The position numbers and the translations under genes were made by a program. From Cryobacterium flavum (lineage in GTDB: Bacteria > Actinomycetota > Actinomycetes > Actinomycetales > Microbacteriaceae), in the NCBI RefSeq assembly GCF_900103805.1, contig NZ_FNIB01000005.1, positions 62,001-126,000 on the forward strand: a stretch of DNA of 64,000 nucleotides. Direction: 5' to 3'. Numbering within the stretch: position 1 is the first letter of the stretch; every line of letters starts with the position of its first letter. Shown in pieces: positions 26,711 through 35,915 of the stretch. The notes under the pieces were generated by a model that made no database searches, was not told the origin of the DNA, and was given only the letters and a program-made list of their open reading frames with translations.

Positions 26711-28062
26711 CGGGGGTTCCGTGGGGTCGCCGGGTTGTGGCTGGGCGGGGTCGCGCGGGTCATCGGGGGGTTTCGCGGGGTCGGGCGGTTTCGCGCGGTC
26801 TGGCTGGTGGCAGGGTTCGTGGGCGTGTGTGTGGCGGCCGGAACCGTCAGGCGCACGCTCGTGCCGGCGCCGGGGCGGCTCCAGATCAGCACGGATCCGC
26901 CGAGCTGTTCGATGCGGCGCCGCACCGACTGCCGCAGACCGAGGCGGTCGGAGGCGGATTCCGATTCGGTGAAGCCGCGGCCGGCATCCGTTATGAGCAG
27001 TGAGATTGTGCTCAGGTCGGATTCGATGGCGACCTCGGCGGAGGCGACTCCAGCGTGCAGGATGACGTTGACGAGGCACTGCTCAACGGCGAGGCCCACG
27101 TCGCGGTCGCTGCCGGCGTCGAGGCACGCGAGGGCATCGCGGTCGCCGGTGACTTCGACAACGAGTCCGCGGTCGCGTGTGCGTTCGATGGCGGTGTAGA
27201 CGGCGCTCGACAGCCAGGCGTCGCTGACGGGTGATTTCGGCGTGTTCTCAGTGGCTGTGCCGGTGACGGTTGGTCGCGGGGCGGTGTTGGTGCGGGCGTC
27301 GATGTCGGTGAGCCAGTTGGTGTCGTGCAGGGTGGCCAGCGTGTAGTTGAGGCTCGCCCGGAGGCCCGGCGAGAGGGCGCCGGGTTCGGCCAGGGACAGG
27401 GCGACGAGCTGGGCCACGGTCGTGTCATTGAGTAGGGCGATAGCGCGGGTGTCGAGGGCGTCGCGGAGCTGGCGGTTGGATCCGTCTTGCACGGCACGGT
27501 GGATTGCGGGCTGGGCGGCGTTGCTCGCGCGGCGGTCGATTCCGGCGAGCACCATGACGCCGACGAGCACGAGGTAGGTGGAGAGGGTGAACAGGTCGGG
27601 CCGGTACGGCACTGCGGTACCCAGGATGGCGAGGAACGCGGCGGTCTCGGCGAGGATGAACGCCGCGGTGCTCCAGAGCACGCCGGCGAGGGCGGTGGTT
27701 CCGGCGCCGCCGACCATGACGAGTGCCATCTTCGGCAGGGCAACGAGGAACATATTCGACGCGGGGAATACGTCGGGAACGCCGAGCACGGTCGTGGTGA
27801 AGACGTAGACGCCGAGGGTTCCGACGATGAGATAGGCGACCGCCAAAGTGATGCGGCGGTGCCGGGTGAAAAGAATGAGCAGGGCCCCCATGGCGGCCAC
27901 GACCACGATGGTGATCCAGAGTTCGGGGCTGCGGGTGAGGCTGAGAATGCCGACGGACACGACCGCGGCCATCAGGCAGGTCAGCGCGAACCAGTGTGCG
28001 GCCCGTGCGAGGGCGCGCGCGAGCGTCAGCTGCACTAAGTGGCCGGGTAGACCCAGAGACAT
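26707..28062 (-). CDS. Sensor histidine kinase-like membrane protein lacking the phospho-acceptor His
   Basis: This 451-residue protein has about six membrane helices, a dimerisation helix and an HATPase domain (VEQCLVNVILHAG, ITDAGRGF, GTSVRLTVP). Where the 792-residue paralogue has ALVHDSVLS, this protein reads ALLNDTTVA, so His is replaced by Asn. ATP-binding boxes are retained. It may therefore signal allosterically or through its overlapping partner. A clear AGGGGGA site precedes ATG 28062. The Pro/Thr/Asn-rich C-terminus (residues about 410-451) runs into an ATGA overlap with the next gene. Confidence 0.78.
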   Translation of the reverse strand: MSLGLPGHLVQLTLARALARAAHWFALTCLMAAVVSVGILSLTRSPELWITIVVVAAMGALLILFTRHRRITLAVAYLIVGTLGVYVFTTTVLGVPDVFPASNMFLVALPKMALVMVGGAGTTALAGVLWSTAAFILAETAAFLAILGTAVPYRPDLFTLSTYLVLVGVMVLAGIDRRASNAAQPAIHRAVQDGSNRQLRDALDTRAIALLNDTTVAQLVALSLAEPGALSPGLRASLNYTLATLHDTNWLTDIDARTNTAPRPTVTGTATENTPKSPVSDAWLSSAVYTAIERTRDRGLVVEVTGDRDALACLDAGSDRDVGLAVEQCLVNVILHAGVASAEVAIESDLSTISLLITDAGRGFTESESASDRLGLRQSVRRRIEQLGGSVLIWSRPGAGTSVRLTVPAATHTPTNPATSQTARNRPTPRNPPMTRATPPSHNPATPRNPR

Positions 28063-28133
28063 ATTTTCCCCCTGGTCAAGTATGCCACCGGGTTGAATGG
28101 GGGCGGGTGGCGTGGCCGTGGGTCGAACATGTG

Positions 28134-28161
28134 CCCAGTTTCCCGGCCCCGGCCCGGAAAG
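28134..28161. repeat. Short degenerate GGGCCC-type repeat fragment
   Basis: TGCCCAGTTTCCCGGCC and the following CCGGCCCGG resemble half of the tandem palindrome at 28241-28313, about 100 bases away. It is probably a second, damaged insertion near the 3' end of the radical SAM gene. Confidence 0.4.
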
Positions 28162-28170
28162 TCTGACCGG

Positions 28171-29406
28171 TCAGAACAGGGTGGGTGAGAGTTCGGGCGG
28201 GAGCTCGGCGGCGATCAGCGACCGCGGGGACTCGGAGCCCGGGGCCCACCTTGTGGCCCCAGGCCCAGTTTCTAAACTGGGCCCGGGGACGGGGCCCGGG
28301 CCCGGGCCCCGGGAAGCGCCCGGTGCAGAGGCCAGCGCAGAACCCGAGCCCGGCGCAGGGAGAAGGGCGGGCGCGCGGGAGTCGGGCGCGGGCATCCGTT
28401 CCGGGGAGGACGGAAGGGCGCTGGAGCGCAGCCCGCCGGTGGAGGGGTCGACGATCCCGCGCTCGAGGCCGTGCGCTCGAATGAGTGGTTTGATGCGGGC
28501 GGCGAGCCAGGTGCGGTATTCCTTGGGGGCGTACTGACCGCGGGCGTAGAGCTCCTGGTAGCGGCCGACCAGTTCGGGATGCTCGCGGCCGAGCCACTGC
28601 AGGTACCAGTCCTTGACTGCGGGCTTCAGGTTGAGCCCCGAGTAGAGCACGCTCGTCGCCCCGGCAGCCTTGGCCTGGCGCAGCGCCTCGTCGAGGTGGG
28701 CTCGGGTGTCGGTGAGAAACGGCAAAATGGGCATGAGAAAGATGCCGCAGTCCAGGCCGCGTTCGCGCACCGCGGTGACCGTCGCGAGGCGTGCCGTGGT
28801 GGTGGGGGTGCCCGGCTCGACGGACTGCTGCAGCTCGTCGTCGTAGATCGCGATGGACATGGCCAGATCGACCGGAACATGCTCGCTCGCCTCGACCAGC
28901 AGGTCGAGATCGCGGCGCAGCAGGGTGCCCTTGGTGAGAATGGAGAAGGGCGTCTTGCTGTCGGCGAGGGCCGCGATGATGCCCGGCATCAGCCGGTAGC
29001 GTCCCTCGGCGCGCTGATAGGGGTCGGTGTTGGTGCCGAGGGCCACCGGATGCCTCCCCCACGTTGGTTTCGCCAGCTCTTTTCGCAAGACCTCGGCCAC
29101 GTTGACCTTCACAATGATCTCGCTGTCGAAATCCTTGCCGGCGTCGAGGTCGAGGTACTGATGCGTTGGGCGGGCGAAGCAGTAGGTGCAGGCGTGGGAG
29201 CATCCGCGGTAGGGGTTGATCGTGTAGCCGAACGGCAGCGCGCTCTGCCCGGGCACGTGGTTGAGCGCCGACTTGGCGAGGATCTCGTGGAACGTGATCC
29301 CGGCGAAGTCGGGCGTCTGCACGCTGCGCACGAGGTTGTTCAGGCGGGCCAGCCCCGGCAGGGCGCCGGGCCGCTCGGTCTGTAGTTCTTGTGAGCTCCA
29401 CCGCAT
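28171..29406 (-). CDS. Rv2578c-family radical SAM protein with repeat-derived C-terminal extension
   Basis: This 411-residue radical SAM protein has the cluster motif CSHACTYC in YRGCSHACTYCFARP, and NTDPYQRAEG and LTKGTLLRRDLDLL, as in the SplB-like/Rv2578c group. The reaction is not established. Residues 1-330 form the conserved core. The last about 70 residues are Pro/Gly/Ser-rich, and about 365-388 are encoded by a GGGCCC-type tandem palindrome, which suggests that insertion extended the frame. The ATG at 29406 lies behind a GGGG stretch. Confidence 0.87.
   Translation of the reverse strand: MRWSSQELQTERPGALPGLARLNNLVRSVQTPDFAGITFHEILAKSALNHVPGQSALPFGYTINPYRGCSHACTYCFARPTHQYLDLDAGKDFDSEIIVKVNVAEVLRKELAKPTWGRHPVALGTNTDPYQRAEGRYRLMPGIIAALADSKTPFSILTKGTLLRRDLDLLVEASEHVPVDLAMSIAIYDDELQQSVEPGTPTTTARLATVTAVRERGLDCGIFLMPILPFLTDTRAHLDEALRQAKAAGATSVLYSGLNLKPAVKDWYLQWLGREHPELVGRYQELYARGQYAPKEYRTWLAARIKPLIRAHGLERGIVDPSTGGLRSSALPSSPERMPAPDSRAPALLPAPGSGSALASAPGASRGPGPGPVPGPSLETGPGATRWAPGSESPRSLIAAELPPELSPTLF
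28241..28313. repeat. GGGCCC-type tandem palindrome, copy within radical SAM gene
   Basis: GGCCCAGTTT (28262-28271) and AAACTGGGCC (28274-28283) form one inverted repeat. A second GC-rich palindrome made of GGGGCCCGGG blocks follows to 28313, and a conserved GGCCCACCTTGTGGCC leads in. It is the same layout as at 45.4 and 54.3 kb. Confidence 0.85.
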
Positions 29407-29807
29407 GCCCCAAGTCGAACATAGGTACGACTAAATTGCAAGTGTCTGCCGAAAAACCCGGAGTGAGCGGATGCCCGCAGCCCGCGCCTCCCGCGCCCCG
29501 TCGCCCGTGCGCTTCGCGGCACGTGTTGGAGAAGTTGGCACTAGTTTGAACAGGAGCCGTCTTCCTAAGGACATGCCACGGGGCGCGCGGGGTTCGCGGC
29601 ACCCGCTATCGAAGCGGGCACTCCTACCTAGGAGTGTCGAGGTCGTCGACGTGGGGGCCGAGCCGGCCTAGTTTGCCAGCGGATGCCGCGGCCCCGCTCC
29701 CTCCCTCGTCTCACGGAACGTGCCCGCGGCCTGCAGGAGGTGCGGGACGGCATCCGTCGGTCTACGGGGGCGCGGACCGACAGATGCCGCGACTTGGAGG
29801 CCGTGCC
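29407..29807. other. Intergenic region with hairpins between radical SAM and surface-protein genes
   Basis: About 400 bases carry no convincing gene. They contain hairpin-repeat copy A (29519-29589), a CCCGC/GCGGG stem at 29602-29618, and an 18-base near-perfect palindrome CACTCCTA-cc-TAGGAGTG at 29619-29636. The palindrome could help terminate the surface-protein message, whose stop is about 170 bases away. Two GCGGATGCC-type octamers are also present. Confidence 0.6.
29519..29589 (+). repeat. GAAGTTGGCACT hairpin repeat, copy A
   Basis: This element contains the core AAGTTGGCACTAGTTTGAAC (29532-29551), flanked by arms GCACGTGTTGGAGAAG and CTTCCTAAGGACATGC that can pair imperfectly. A second copy in the same orientation lies at 36103-36172, on the other side of the giant surface-protein gene. 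Confidence 0.75.
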
Positions 29808-32800
29808 TTAGCGAACCAGACCGGCGCGACCGCGTCGACGCCCGGCAACGAGCAAGGCGGCGCCGAGGGCGAAGACCAGGCCCGCGAGCAGGGTGAACGG
29901 CAGCGGGTCGGTTCCCGTGCCGGCCAGGGCCTTCTTCTCAGAAGCAGTGGACGCACCGGTGCCGGCAGGCGCACCCGGAGTGCCTGCGGGCTGGGGTACC
30001 GGGCTGATCGTCACGTTCGCCCAGCCGACGACAACGCCGGCAGCATTCGTGACCACGATGCGGTGTGCCTTCAGGAGCGTCGTCGGAACCCGAACCGTGA
30101 TGGTTCCGGTTGACGAAGCGGTCTGCCACGAGGTCGGGACCGGAGTCGACATGAAGAAGGCGAAGTACTGCTCGCCCGGTGTCAGCCCGCTGACCGTCAC
30201 CGATTCACCCTGGATGAGGTCGATCGATGAAGGAACGATCTCATCCTTGCTGTCCTCGGTCAGGTCGGCCTCGATCGGATCCGTGGGCAGCGTGCGCACG
30301 ATGCCGGAATCGGCCGAGTGCGCGCTGGTGCCCACGGCATTCGTCGCGCGCACGGTGGCCGTGTAGTCGGTCGCTGCGTCGAGGTCGGCGAACGTCGCGG
30401 TCGTGGTGGCGGCATCCGTTGTCTGCTCGGCGATCAGTTCACTGCCTTGGTACACCGAAACCGAATACGCGGTGAGCGCTAAGCCGCCGTTGTCGGCGGG
30501 GGCCGACCAGGTGGCCGTCATCTCGGTGGCCGAGTTCGCAGCGAGCTTCAGCGCAGTCGGCAGACCGGGAACGGTCGCCGCGGTTGACGCCGCAGCCGAA
30601 CGCTCCGAGGCCTCCTGCCCGCCAATCGCGTTCAGCGCGACGACCTCGGCCGTGTACGCCGTTGCCCGGGTGAGGCCCGTGAAGGCGAAGGTGAGGGTGT
30701 CGGCATCCGTTTTCTGGAAGGACACCAGCGCAGAGCCCTGGTAGAGGTTCACCCGGTAGCCGGTGATAGCGGATCCGCCGTCGTCGACGGGCGTCGTCCA
30801 CGCCATGGCAATCTCGGTGGCCGACAACGCGGTGAGCGTCGGCGCGTCGGGAACGCCCGGCACCGCCAATGGGATGGTGCGCGCCTTGGATTTTGCGGAG
30901 GCATCCCCCGAACCGATCGTGTTGGCAGCCGTCACGTCGGCCGTGTACGCGATGCCGCGAGTGAGGCCGGTGAAGCTGACCGTGGTCGCTTCGGTGGTCT
31001 TCGTCGCCACCGGGGTGCTGCCGTCGAAGAGTCGCACGGTGTAGCCGGTGAGGGCTGATCCACCGTTATTCGGCGCGGTCCAGGTGACGTCGAGTGCCGA
31101 AACGGATGCCTGCACCAGCGTCGGCGCGGCCGCCGCGTCGGGCACTGTTGCCAGCGTCGTCGCCACCGTGGAGCGTTCGGAGCCGGGCCCTGTACCGACC
31201 GAGTTCGTGGCCGAGACGTCGAACGTGTAGGCGGTGGCCCGGGTGAGGCCGGTGAAGGTGAAGCCCTGGCCGTCCGTCTCTTCGGTGTTGACAAGTTCGG
31301 TGCCCTGGTACAGCTTGAGCGTGTAGCCGGTGATCGACTTCCCGCCGTCGTCTTCCGGCGCCGACCAGGTCACGGCGATCTGGCTGCGCGACGTCGCTCC
31401 GATGTTCAGCGCCGTGGGAGCGCCGGGGCTCGTCGCCGGAGTCGAGACCGCCGCCGAACGATCCGACACGGCACTGCTGCCGATGGCATTGGTGGCCACT
31501 ACGCCCGCCGTGTAAGCCGTGGCGCGGGTGAGGCCGGTGAAGGTGAGGGTGCGGGCATCCGTTGTCTTTGTGGAAACCAAAGCGTCACCCTGGTAGAGGC
31601 TGACCAGGTAGTTGGTCACCGGGGTGCCGCCGTCCTCGGTCGGCGCAACCCACGTTGCCGTGACCTGCGTGCTGTCGACAGCCACGAGTGTGGGCGCAAC
31701 CGGGGCGTTCGGCACCGTGAAGGCGACAGTGCTGAGGGTGGCCCGTTCGGATTCCGCCCCTGCTCCCTGGCTGTTATTCGCGGTGACGGTGACCTCGTAA
31801 TCGGTGCCGTTGGCGAGGCCACCGATCGGGGAGGTGAGCACCACCCCGGTGGGAATCGAGCGCACCAGGGTTAAGTTCTCATAGACCTTCACGGTGTAGC
31901 CGGTGATGTCGGCTCCGTTGCTCGCGGGAGCAGCCCACGAGACGGTTCCACCAGCGTAGGTCTCATTGGTGAGCGTCGGCAGGGCCGGGGCATCAGGGGC
32001 GGTGATCGGGGCCAGAGCCGTGAGTGAGGCCGACTCTGTCGTGCGGGTGTCGCCATCCTGGGTGAAGACCGCGCGGTAATTCACCGGGGCGTCACTGGCG
32101 GCGGGAGCTGTGACATTGAGGGTCGTCGAGGTTTGCCAGAACAGGTCGGCCCACTCGCCGGATGCGTCAGTCTGCCACTGAACTGTCGGCAGCGGGTCAC
32201 CGGAGGCGAAGGCGGTGAAATTGGCGGTGTTTCCACTTTCGATCGACTGGTCGGTCGGCTGCTGAGTGACAGCGAACACGGTGCTCAGTGTCTGCTCGGG
32301 TTGCAGCGCGGTTTCGTTCTCGGCGAGTGGCTCGACCGCAGCATCTACTTCGATATTCTCGCCGGCTTCGACGACGATGACTGTGGCCTTATCGAGGGTG
32401 CTCTGACCGTTGTACCAACTGGTCTTGTGGTCGTTTTCGTAGACGAAGAGCACGTAGCGACCAGGTTCGACGGTCGGCAACCGGTAGGACCCGTCGGACC
32501 CCGTGTAGGTTTCGATGCCGAGCAGCTCGCCGCCGGCGACCCGGGCTCCCGCCGTGCGCGCTGCAGGCTGGGATGGTGCGGTGGCGAGGCCGACCCGAGC
32601 ATTGGCGATCGGCTGGCCGTCGGAACCGGTGATCGTGCCGACGATCGCGCCGCCGAGGGTGAGCTGGGCGTCAACGCTAGTCACGGGGTCGATGCCCACA
32701 TTGACCGCGGTGGATTGGGCACCGGAGGCCGCGTTGTCGAACCACTGGGTGACGTACTGGCCCTGGCTGTTTTCGTAGCGCAGGTAGTACGAGCCGGGGA

Positions 32801-35800
32801 GCAGTGGCTGCGAGGTGAAGTTGCCGCTGTAGTCGGTATACGCGGAGTTATACGACCACCAGTTGTCGCTCGTTGAGGATATGAAGACGGTGACATTGGA
32901 CAGCGGCACACCATTGTTGGCGGCCGTCACCGTTCCCGAGATGACGGTCCCCGCGACGAGCTGCGCATCAGCGTTAGGCAGGCCTTCGGCGGGCACGTCA
33001 AAGGCGACATCGGCGGGGTTCACATGGGTGCTGCTCTGCACGCGGAATTGGTAACGGCCCGCGGCGGCGACCGTCGACGAATAGTGGCCGTTCGCATCGG
33101 TGACGATGGAATAATTCGACCACCCTGAAATCGACGCGTTGGCGATGGGAGCGCCTGTAGCGGCATCCGTCACGGTTCCGGAGATGGCGATGCCGGGCTG
33201 CAGGGCAGCATCGACGTTCGTGGCCGGGACACCGTCAACGACAGTGATCGCAGTGGCCGAGTCGAGGTCGGCGGCGTTGGTGTACCACTGGGTACTGAGC
33301 GGCTTAGCATTCGAATAGCCGTCGAATTTCAGCTTGTAGTCACCGTCGGGCAGGTCGGTGAATACATAGCTTCCGTCTGACCCAGAATATGCGTGGTAGC
33401 TGCTGTAACTCTCCTTCGCACGGTAGGCATAGACGCTGCCGTTGGCGACGGCACTGCCATCGACAGCGGATGTCACGGTGCCGCTGATCGAGACACTCTG
33501 CGCGAAATCGACGTTCTCGACCCATTCGCCCGCGGTCACCGTGATCAGCGTGGCGGTCTCCAATGAGGTGGCGTTCTTCCACCACTCCGTGGTGCCTGAG
33601 CTGCTCAGCTGAACCTTATATTCGCCGGCGGGCACTCCAGCCAGACTCCAGGCGCGCGCATCCGAACCGTCGGATGAATAGGCGTAGGCACTGGTCACCC
33701 AGCTGTTGTCAGGGCTGTAGAGGTAAATATTGGCAGAGCTGGAGGTCGTGAGTCCGGTTATGGTTCCACGTAGACCACCACCCTCCGTGAGAACGATGTC
33801 TGCACTGCTGTGGTCGGCGTTTGCCTTGAGGTCGATGGCGGTGGCGTCGGCTTTCTTGCCGGAGGGGCCGAACCAGCGTTCCGTGAGAAGGGTACTGCCC
33901 GAGGCGACCTTGATTACATAGTTGTCTGGGGTGAGCCCGTCAAAGGTGTACGCGCCCGAATCGTCGAGGGTGACCGTTCTGATCGAGTTGAGGGTGTTGT
34001 TCGCCCGATATAGAGTGGCCACGGCGCCAGAGACTGAGGCGTCGGCCGTGACTGTTCCCGAGATTGTTCCGCCGACGAGACCGAAGTCGGCCGCAAATAT
34101 GTCGCCGTCAGCGACGACGATGGGAGTTGCCTCCTCAAGCGTGAAGACGCCGTTGTAGTACTGGCCGATCGTGTTGTTCTCGACTACGCGAGCCATATAG
34201 CTGCCGGGGTTGACTGCGACGGAGTACGTTCCGGAACCGGTATAACCGGTCGCGACGACCTCAGCGCCATCGAGGGAGAGAATCTCGACCTGCGGGTAGG
34301 AGCCCGCTGCGGTCGCTATTGTTCCGCTGATCACCGCGACAGCGATCGTCACGTCGATGCCGACGAGGTCTGCTGTTTCGACGTTGGGAACGGTCAGCAC
34401 GGTAGCCTCTGCCTTGGTGTCGCCGCCGTAATACTGAACAACGCTGCCCACGGTGAACTTCAGGGTGTACTCGCCCGGGGCAAGGTTTTGGATGATGTAG
34501 CTGCTGTCGGCACTGTTCCACGAGCTGCTATCGGACACCGTTCCATCAGCCGATTCGGCGACAACGCTGACGTAAGTGTTAGGGATTGACGGCATCTGGA
34601 CCGTGCCACTGATGCTGTACCCGGGTGCGATCGTGGCATCGATGTTATCGTAGGTGCGAGCTGTGCCAGCGACGAATGCCAGCGGAGTTGCCAGATCGCT
34701 GGTCGCGGCGTCGTCGTAGAACTCGCTCATACCATCGCCCGGCCGCGGGATGAACTGCAGAATGTAGTTGCCACCCGCGAGGTTGCCGATGACATACTCG
34801 CCCTGGTCATCGGTGTAACCGTACGTGTAATTGCCGGAGCCTGATGCCGGTCGCGCTTGTACGCTCACGTTGACGAGTGGGAGGCCCTGGTCGTCGACAA
34901 CCGTGCCACGAATCAAACGATCGCTGTAGCTGAGGGTTGCGTCGACTCCCGGAACTGTGTCGCCGACTGCGACGGTGATGGATTGAGACGCACCCTGGGT
35001 AGCCACGTTGCCCGCGCTGTTCCACCACAGTGCGTTGGTGGCGTTGTACGCGCCGGAGAATTGCACGTTGTAGGTTCCGGGGAGCACAGCCAGGTGCCAC
35101 TGCGTGGGCGTTCCCGGCGTGAGCTCAACTGAGGCATAGCCGTAGCCCGTGTTTCCGGAAACGGGCACGGCCGAGATAGACGTCGTGAAACCCGAGGCGA
35201 GTCCAGCTGGCGGGGTCAATGTTCCCGAGATGATCGCGCCGCGCACGATTTCGATGTCTGCAACATCAAAGTTTTCGCCGAGGACGGCGTCGATGTCGTC
35301 CGAGTAGGCACGAACGTAACCGCGAGCATCATTGGACGCCTCGACGCCGTACCAGGTGGCCTCGGTAACGATGAATGCGAACGCACCCGCGTCATCGGTC
35401 GTGCCCTTCTGTCGCGACAGCGCATCGGTTTCACCGTTGTAGCGTGCGAGTTCCACGGAGAAACCCACGAGCGGCTCTTTGGTAACGGAGTCGATCAGGC
35501 GACCGTAGATCGCGGCAGTACCGTCGGCCGGCGCGGCATGCTCGTCCGCGGCGCGAGCGGCGGGGTTCGGAGCTTCGGTGGCCTCTTCGGTCGTCTCGGC
35601 GCTGGGTTCGGTCGACGGTTGGGTGCTCGGCTCGGCGATCGGCTCAGCGCTGGGCGCGGTAGACGGCTCGCTTCTTGGCTCGACACTCTCGGGCGCCTCG
35701 GGAGCGGGAGTGTCCGTCGTCGCGGGAGCGGGAGCTGGAGCATCCGTTGCGGACGGCTCGGGCGTCGGCTCGGCCACGACGATCGTGTCGGCGGGTGCCT

Positions 35801-35915
35801 CGGTGGCGGAGGCGGACCCTACCGCGGCGAAGCCGAGTCCGAACAACAGGGCAATCGATGTGCTGACGGCGACTGCCCGTGAGCGTGCGCCGCGAATTGA
35901 CAGATGTTTAGCCAC
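29808..35915 (-). CDS. Giant multidomain cell-surface protein with LAGTG anchor
   Basis: This 2035-residue secreted protein has a signal peptide (about residues 1-38) and a Pro/Glu/Ser/Ala-rich stalk (about 40-128). About eleven carboxypeptidase-regulatory or Cna-B-like repeats follow, most opening with ISGTV or ISGTI (130-1240). Then come one Ig-like domain (QPTDQSIESGNTANF, about 1280-1370) and six fibronectin type III repeats (about 1375-1900, each with WxAPxxxGG and ITGY). The end is a short domain and the LAGTG sorting motif with membrane helix and RRRGRAG tail. GTG 35915 has GGGGGAA upstream. It is probably an adhesin or surface-layer component. The central repeats look less GC-rich than neighbouring genes. 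Confidence 0.93.
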   Translation of the reverse strand: MAKHLSIRGARSRAVAVSTSIALLFGLGFAAVGSASATEAPADTIVVAEPTPEPSATDAPAPAPATTDTPAPEAPESVEPRSEPSTAPSAEPIAEPSTQPSTEPSAETTEEATEAPNPAARAADEHAAPADGTAAIYGRLIDSVTKEPLVGFSVELARYNGETDALSRQKGTTDDAGAFAFIVTEATWYGVEASNDARGYVRAYSDDIDAVLGENFDVADIEIVRGAIISGTLTPPAGLASGFTTSISAVPVSGNTGYGYASVELTPGTPTQWHLAVLPGTYNVQFSGAYNATNALWWNSAGNVATQGASQSITVAVGDTVPGVDATLSYSDRLIRGTVVDDQGLPLVNVSVQARPASGSGNYTYGYTDDQGEYVIGNLAGGNYILQFIPRPGDGMSEFYDDAATSDLATPLAFVAGTARTYDNIDATIAPGYSISGTVQMPSIPNTYVSVVAESADGTVSDSSSWNSADSSYIIQNLAPGEYTLKFTVGSVVQYYGGDTKAEATVLTVPNVETADLVGIDVTIAVAVISGTIATAAGSYPQVEILSLDGAEVVATGYTGSGTYSVAVNPGSYMARVVENNTIGQYYNGVFTLEEATPIVVADGDIFAADFGLVGGTISGTVTADASVSGAVATLYRANNTLNSIRTVTLDDSGAYTFDGLTPDNYVIKVASGSTLLTERWFGPSGKKADATAIDLKANADHSSADIVLTEGGGLRGTITGLTTSSSANIYLYSPDNSWVTSAYAYSSDGSDARAWSLAGVPAGEYKVQLSSSGTTEWWKNATSLETATLITVTAGEWVENVDFAQSVSISGTVTSAVDGSAVANGSVYAYRAKESYSSYHAYSGSDGSYVFTDLPDGDYKLKFDGYSNAKPLSTQWYTNAADLDSATAITVVDGVPATNVDAALQPGIAISGTVTDAATGAPIANASISGWSNYSIVTDANGHYSSTVAAAGRYQFRVQSSTHVNPADVAFDVPAEGLPNADAQLVAGTVISGTVTAANNGVPLSNVTVFISSTSDNWWSYNSAYTDYSGNFTSQPLLPGSYYLRYENSQGQYVTQWFDNAASGAQSTAVNVGIDPVTSVDAQLTLGGAIVGTITGSDGQPIANARVGLATAPSQPAARTAGARVAGGELLGIETYTGSDGSYRLPTVEPGRYVLFVYENDHKTSWYNGQSTLDKATVIVVEAGENIEVDAAVEPLAENETALQPEQTLSTVFAVTQQPTDQSIESGNTANFTAFASGDPLPTVQWQTDASGEWADLFWQTSTTLNVTAPAASDAPVNYRAVFTQDGDTRTTESASLTALAPITAPDAPALPTLTNETYAGGTVSWAAPASNGADITGYTVKVYENLTLVRSIPTGVVLTSPIGGLANGTDYEVTVTANNSQGAGAESERATLSTVAFTVPNAPVAPTLVAVDSTQVTATWVAPTEDGGTPVTNYLVSLYQGDALVSTKTTDARTLTFTGLTRATAYTAGVVATNAIGSSAVSDRSAAVSTPATSPGAPTALNIGATSRSQIAVTWSAPEDDGGKSITGYTLKLYQGTELVNTEETDGQGFTFTGLTRATAYTFDVSATNSVGTGPGSERSTVATTLATVPDAAAAPTLVQASVSALDVTWTAPNNGGSALTGYTVRLFDGSTPVATKTTEATTVSFTGLTRGIAYTADVTAANTIGSGDASAKSKARTIPLAVPGVPDAPTLTALSATEIAMAWTTPVDDGGSAITGYRVNLYQGSALVSFQKTDADTLTFAFTGLTRATAYTAEVVALNAIGGQEASERSAAASTAATVPGLPTALKLAANSATEMTATWSAPADNGGLALTAYSVSVYQGSELIAEQTTDAATTTATFADLDAATDYTATVRATNAVGTSAHSADSGIVRTLPTDPIEADLTEDSKDEIVPSSIDLIQGESVTVSGLTPGEQYFAFFMSTPVPTSWQTASSTGTITVRVPTTLLKAHRIVVTNAAGVVVGWANVTISPVPQPAGTPGAPAGTGASTASEKKALAGTGTDPLPFTLLAGLVFALGAALLVAGRRRGRAGLVR

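Noticed and set aside
25352..27199. Long plus-strand frame of 615 codons
   Set aside because: Antisense to the split sensor pair, which have membrane helices, kinase boxes and overlapping starts. The plus frame has none of these.
29471..29671. Short frame over the GAAGTTGGCACT repeat resembling the upstream part of the topoisomerase frame
   Set aside because: The peptide similarity comes from the shared DNA repeat and appears on both strands. No start signals support a protein.
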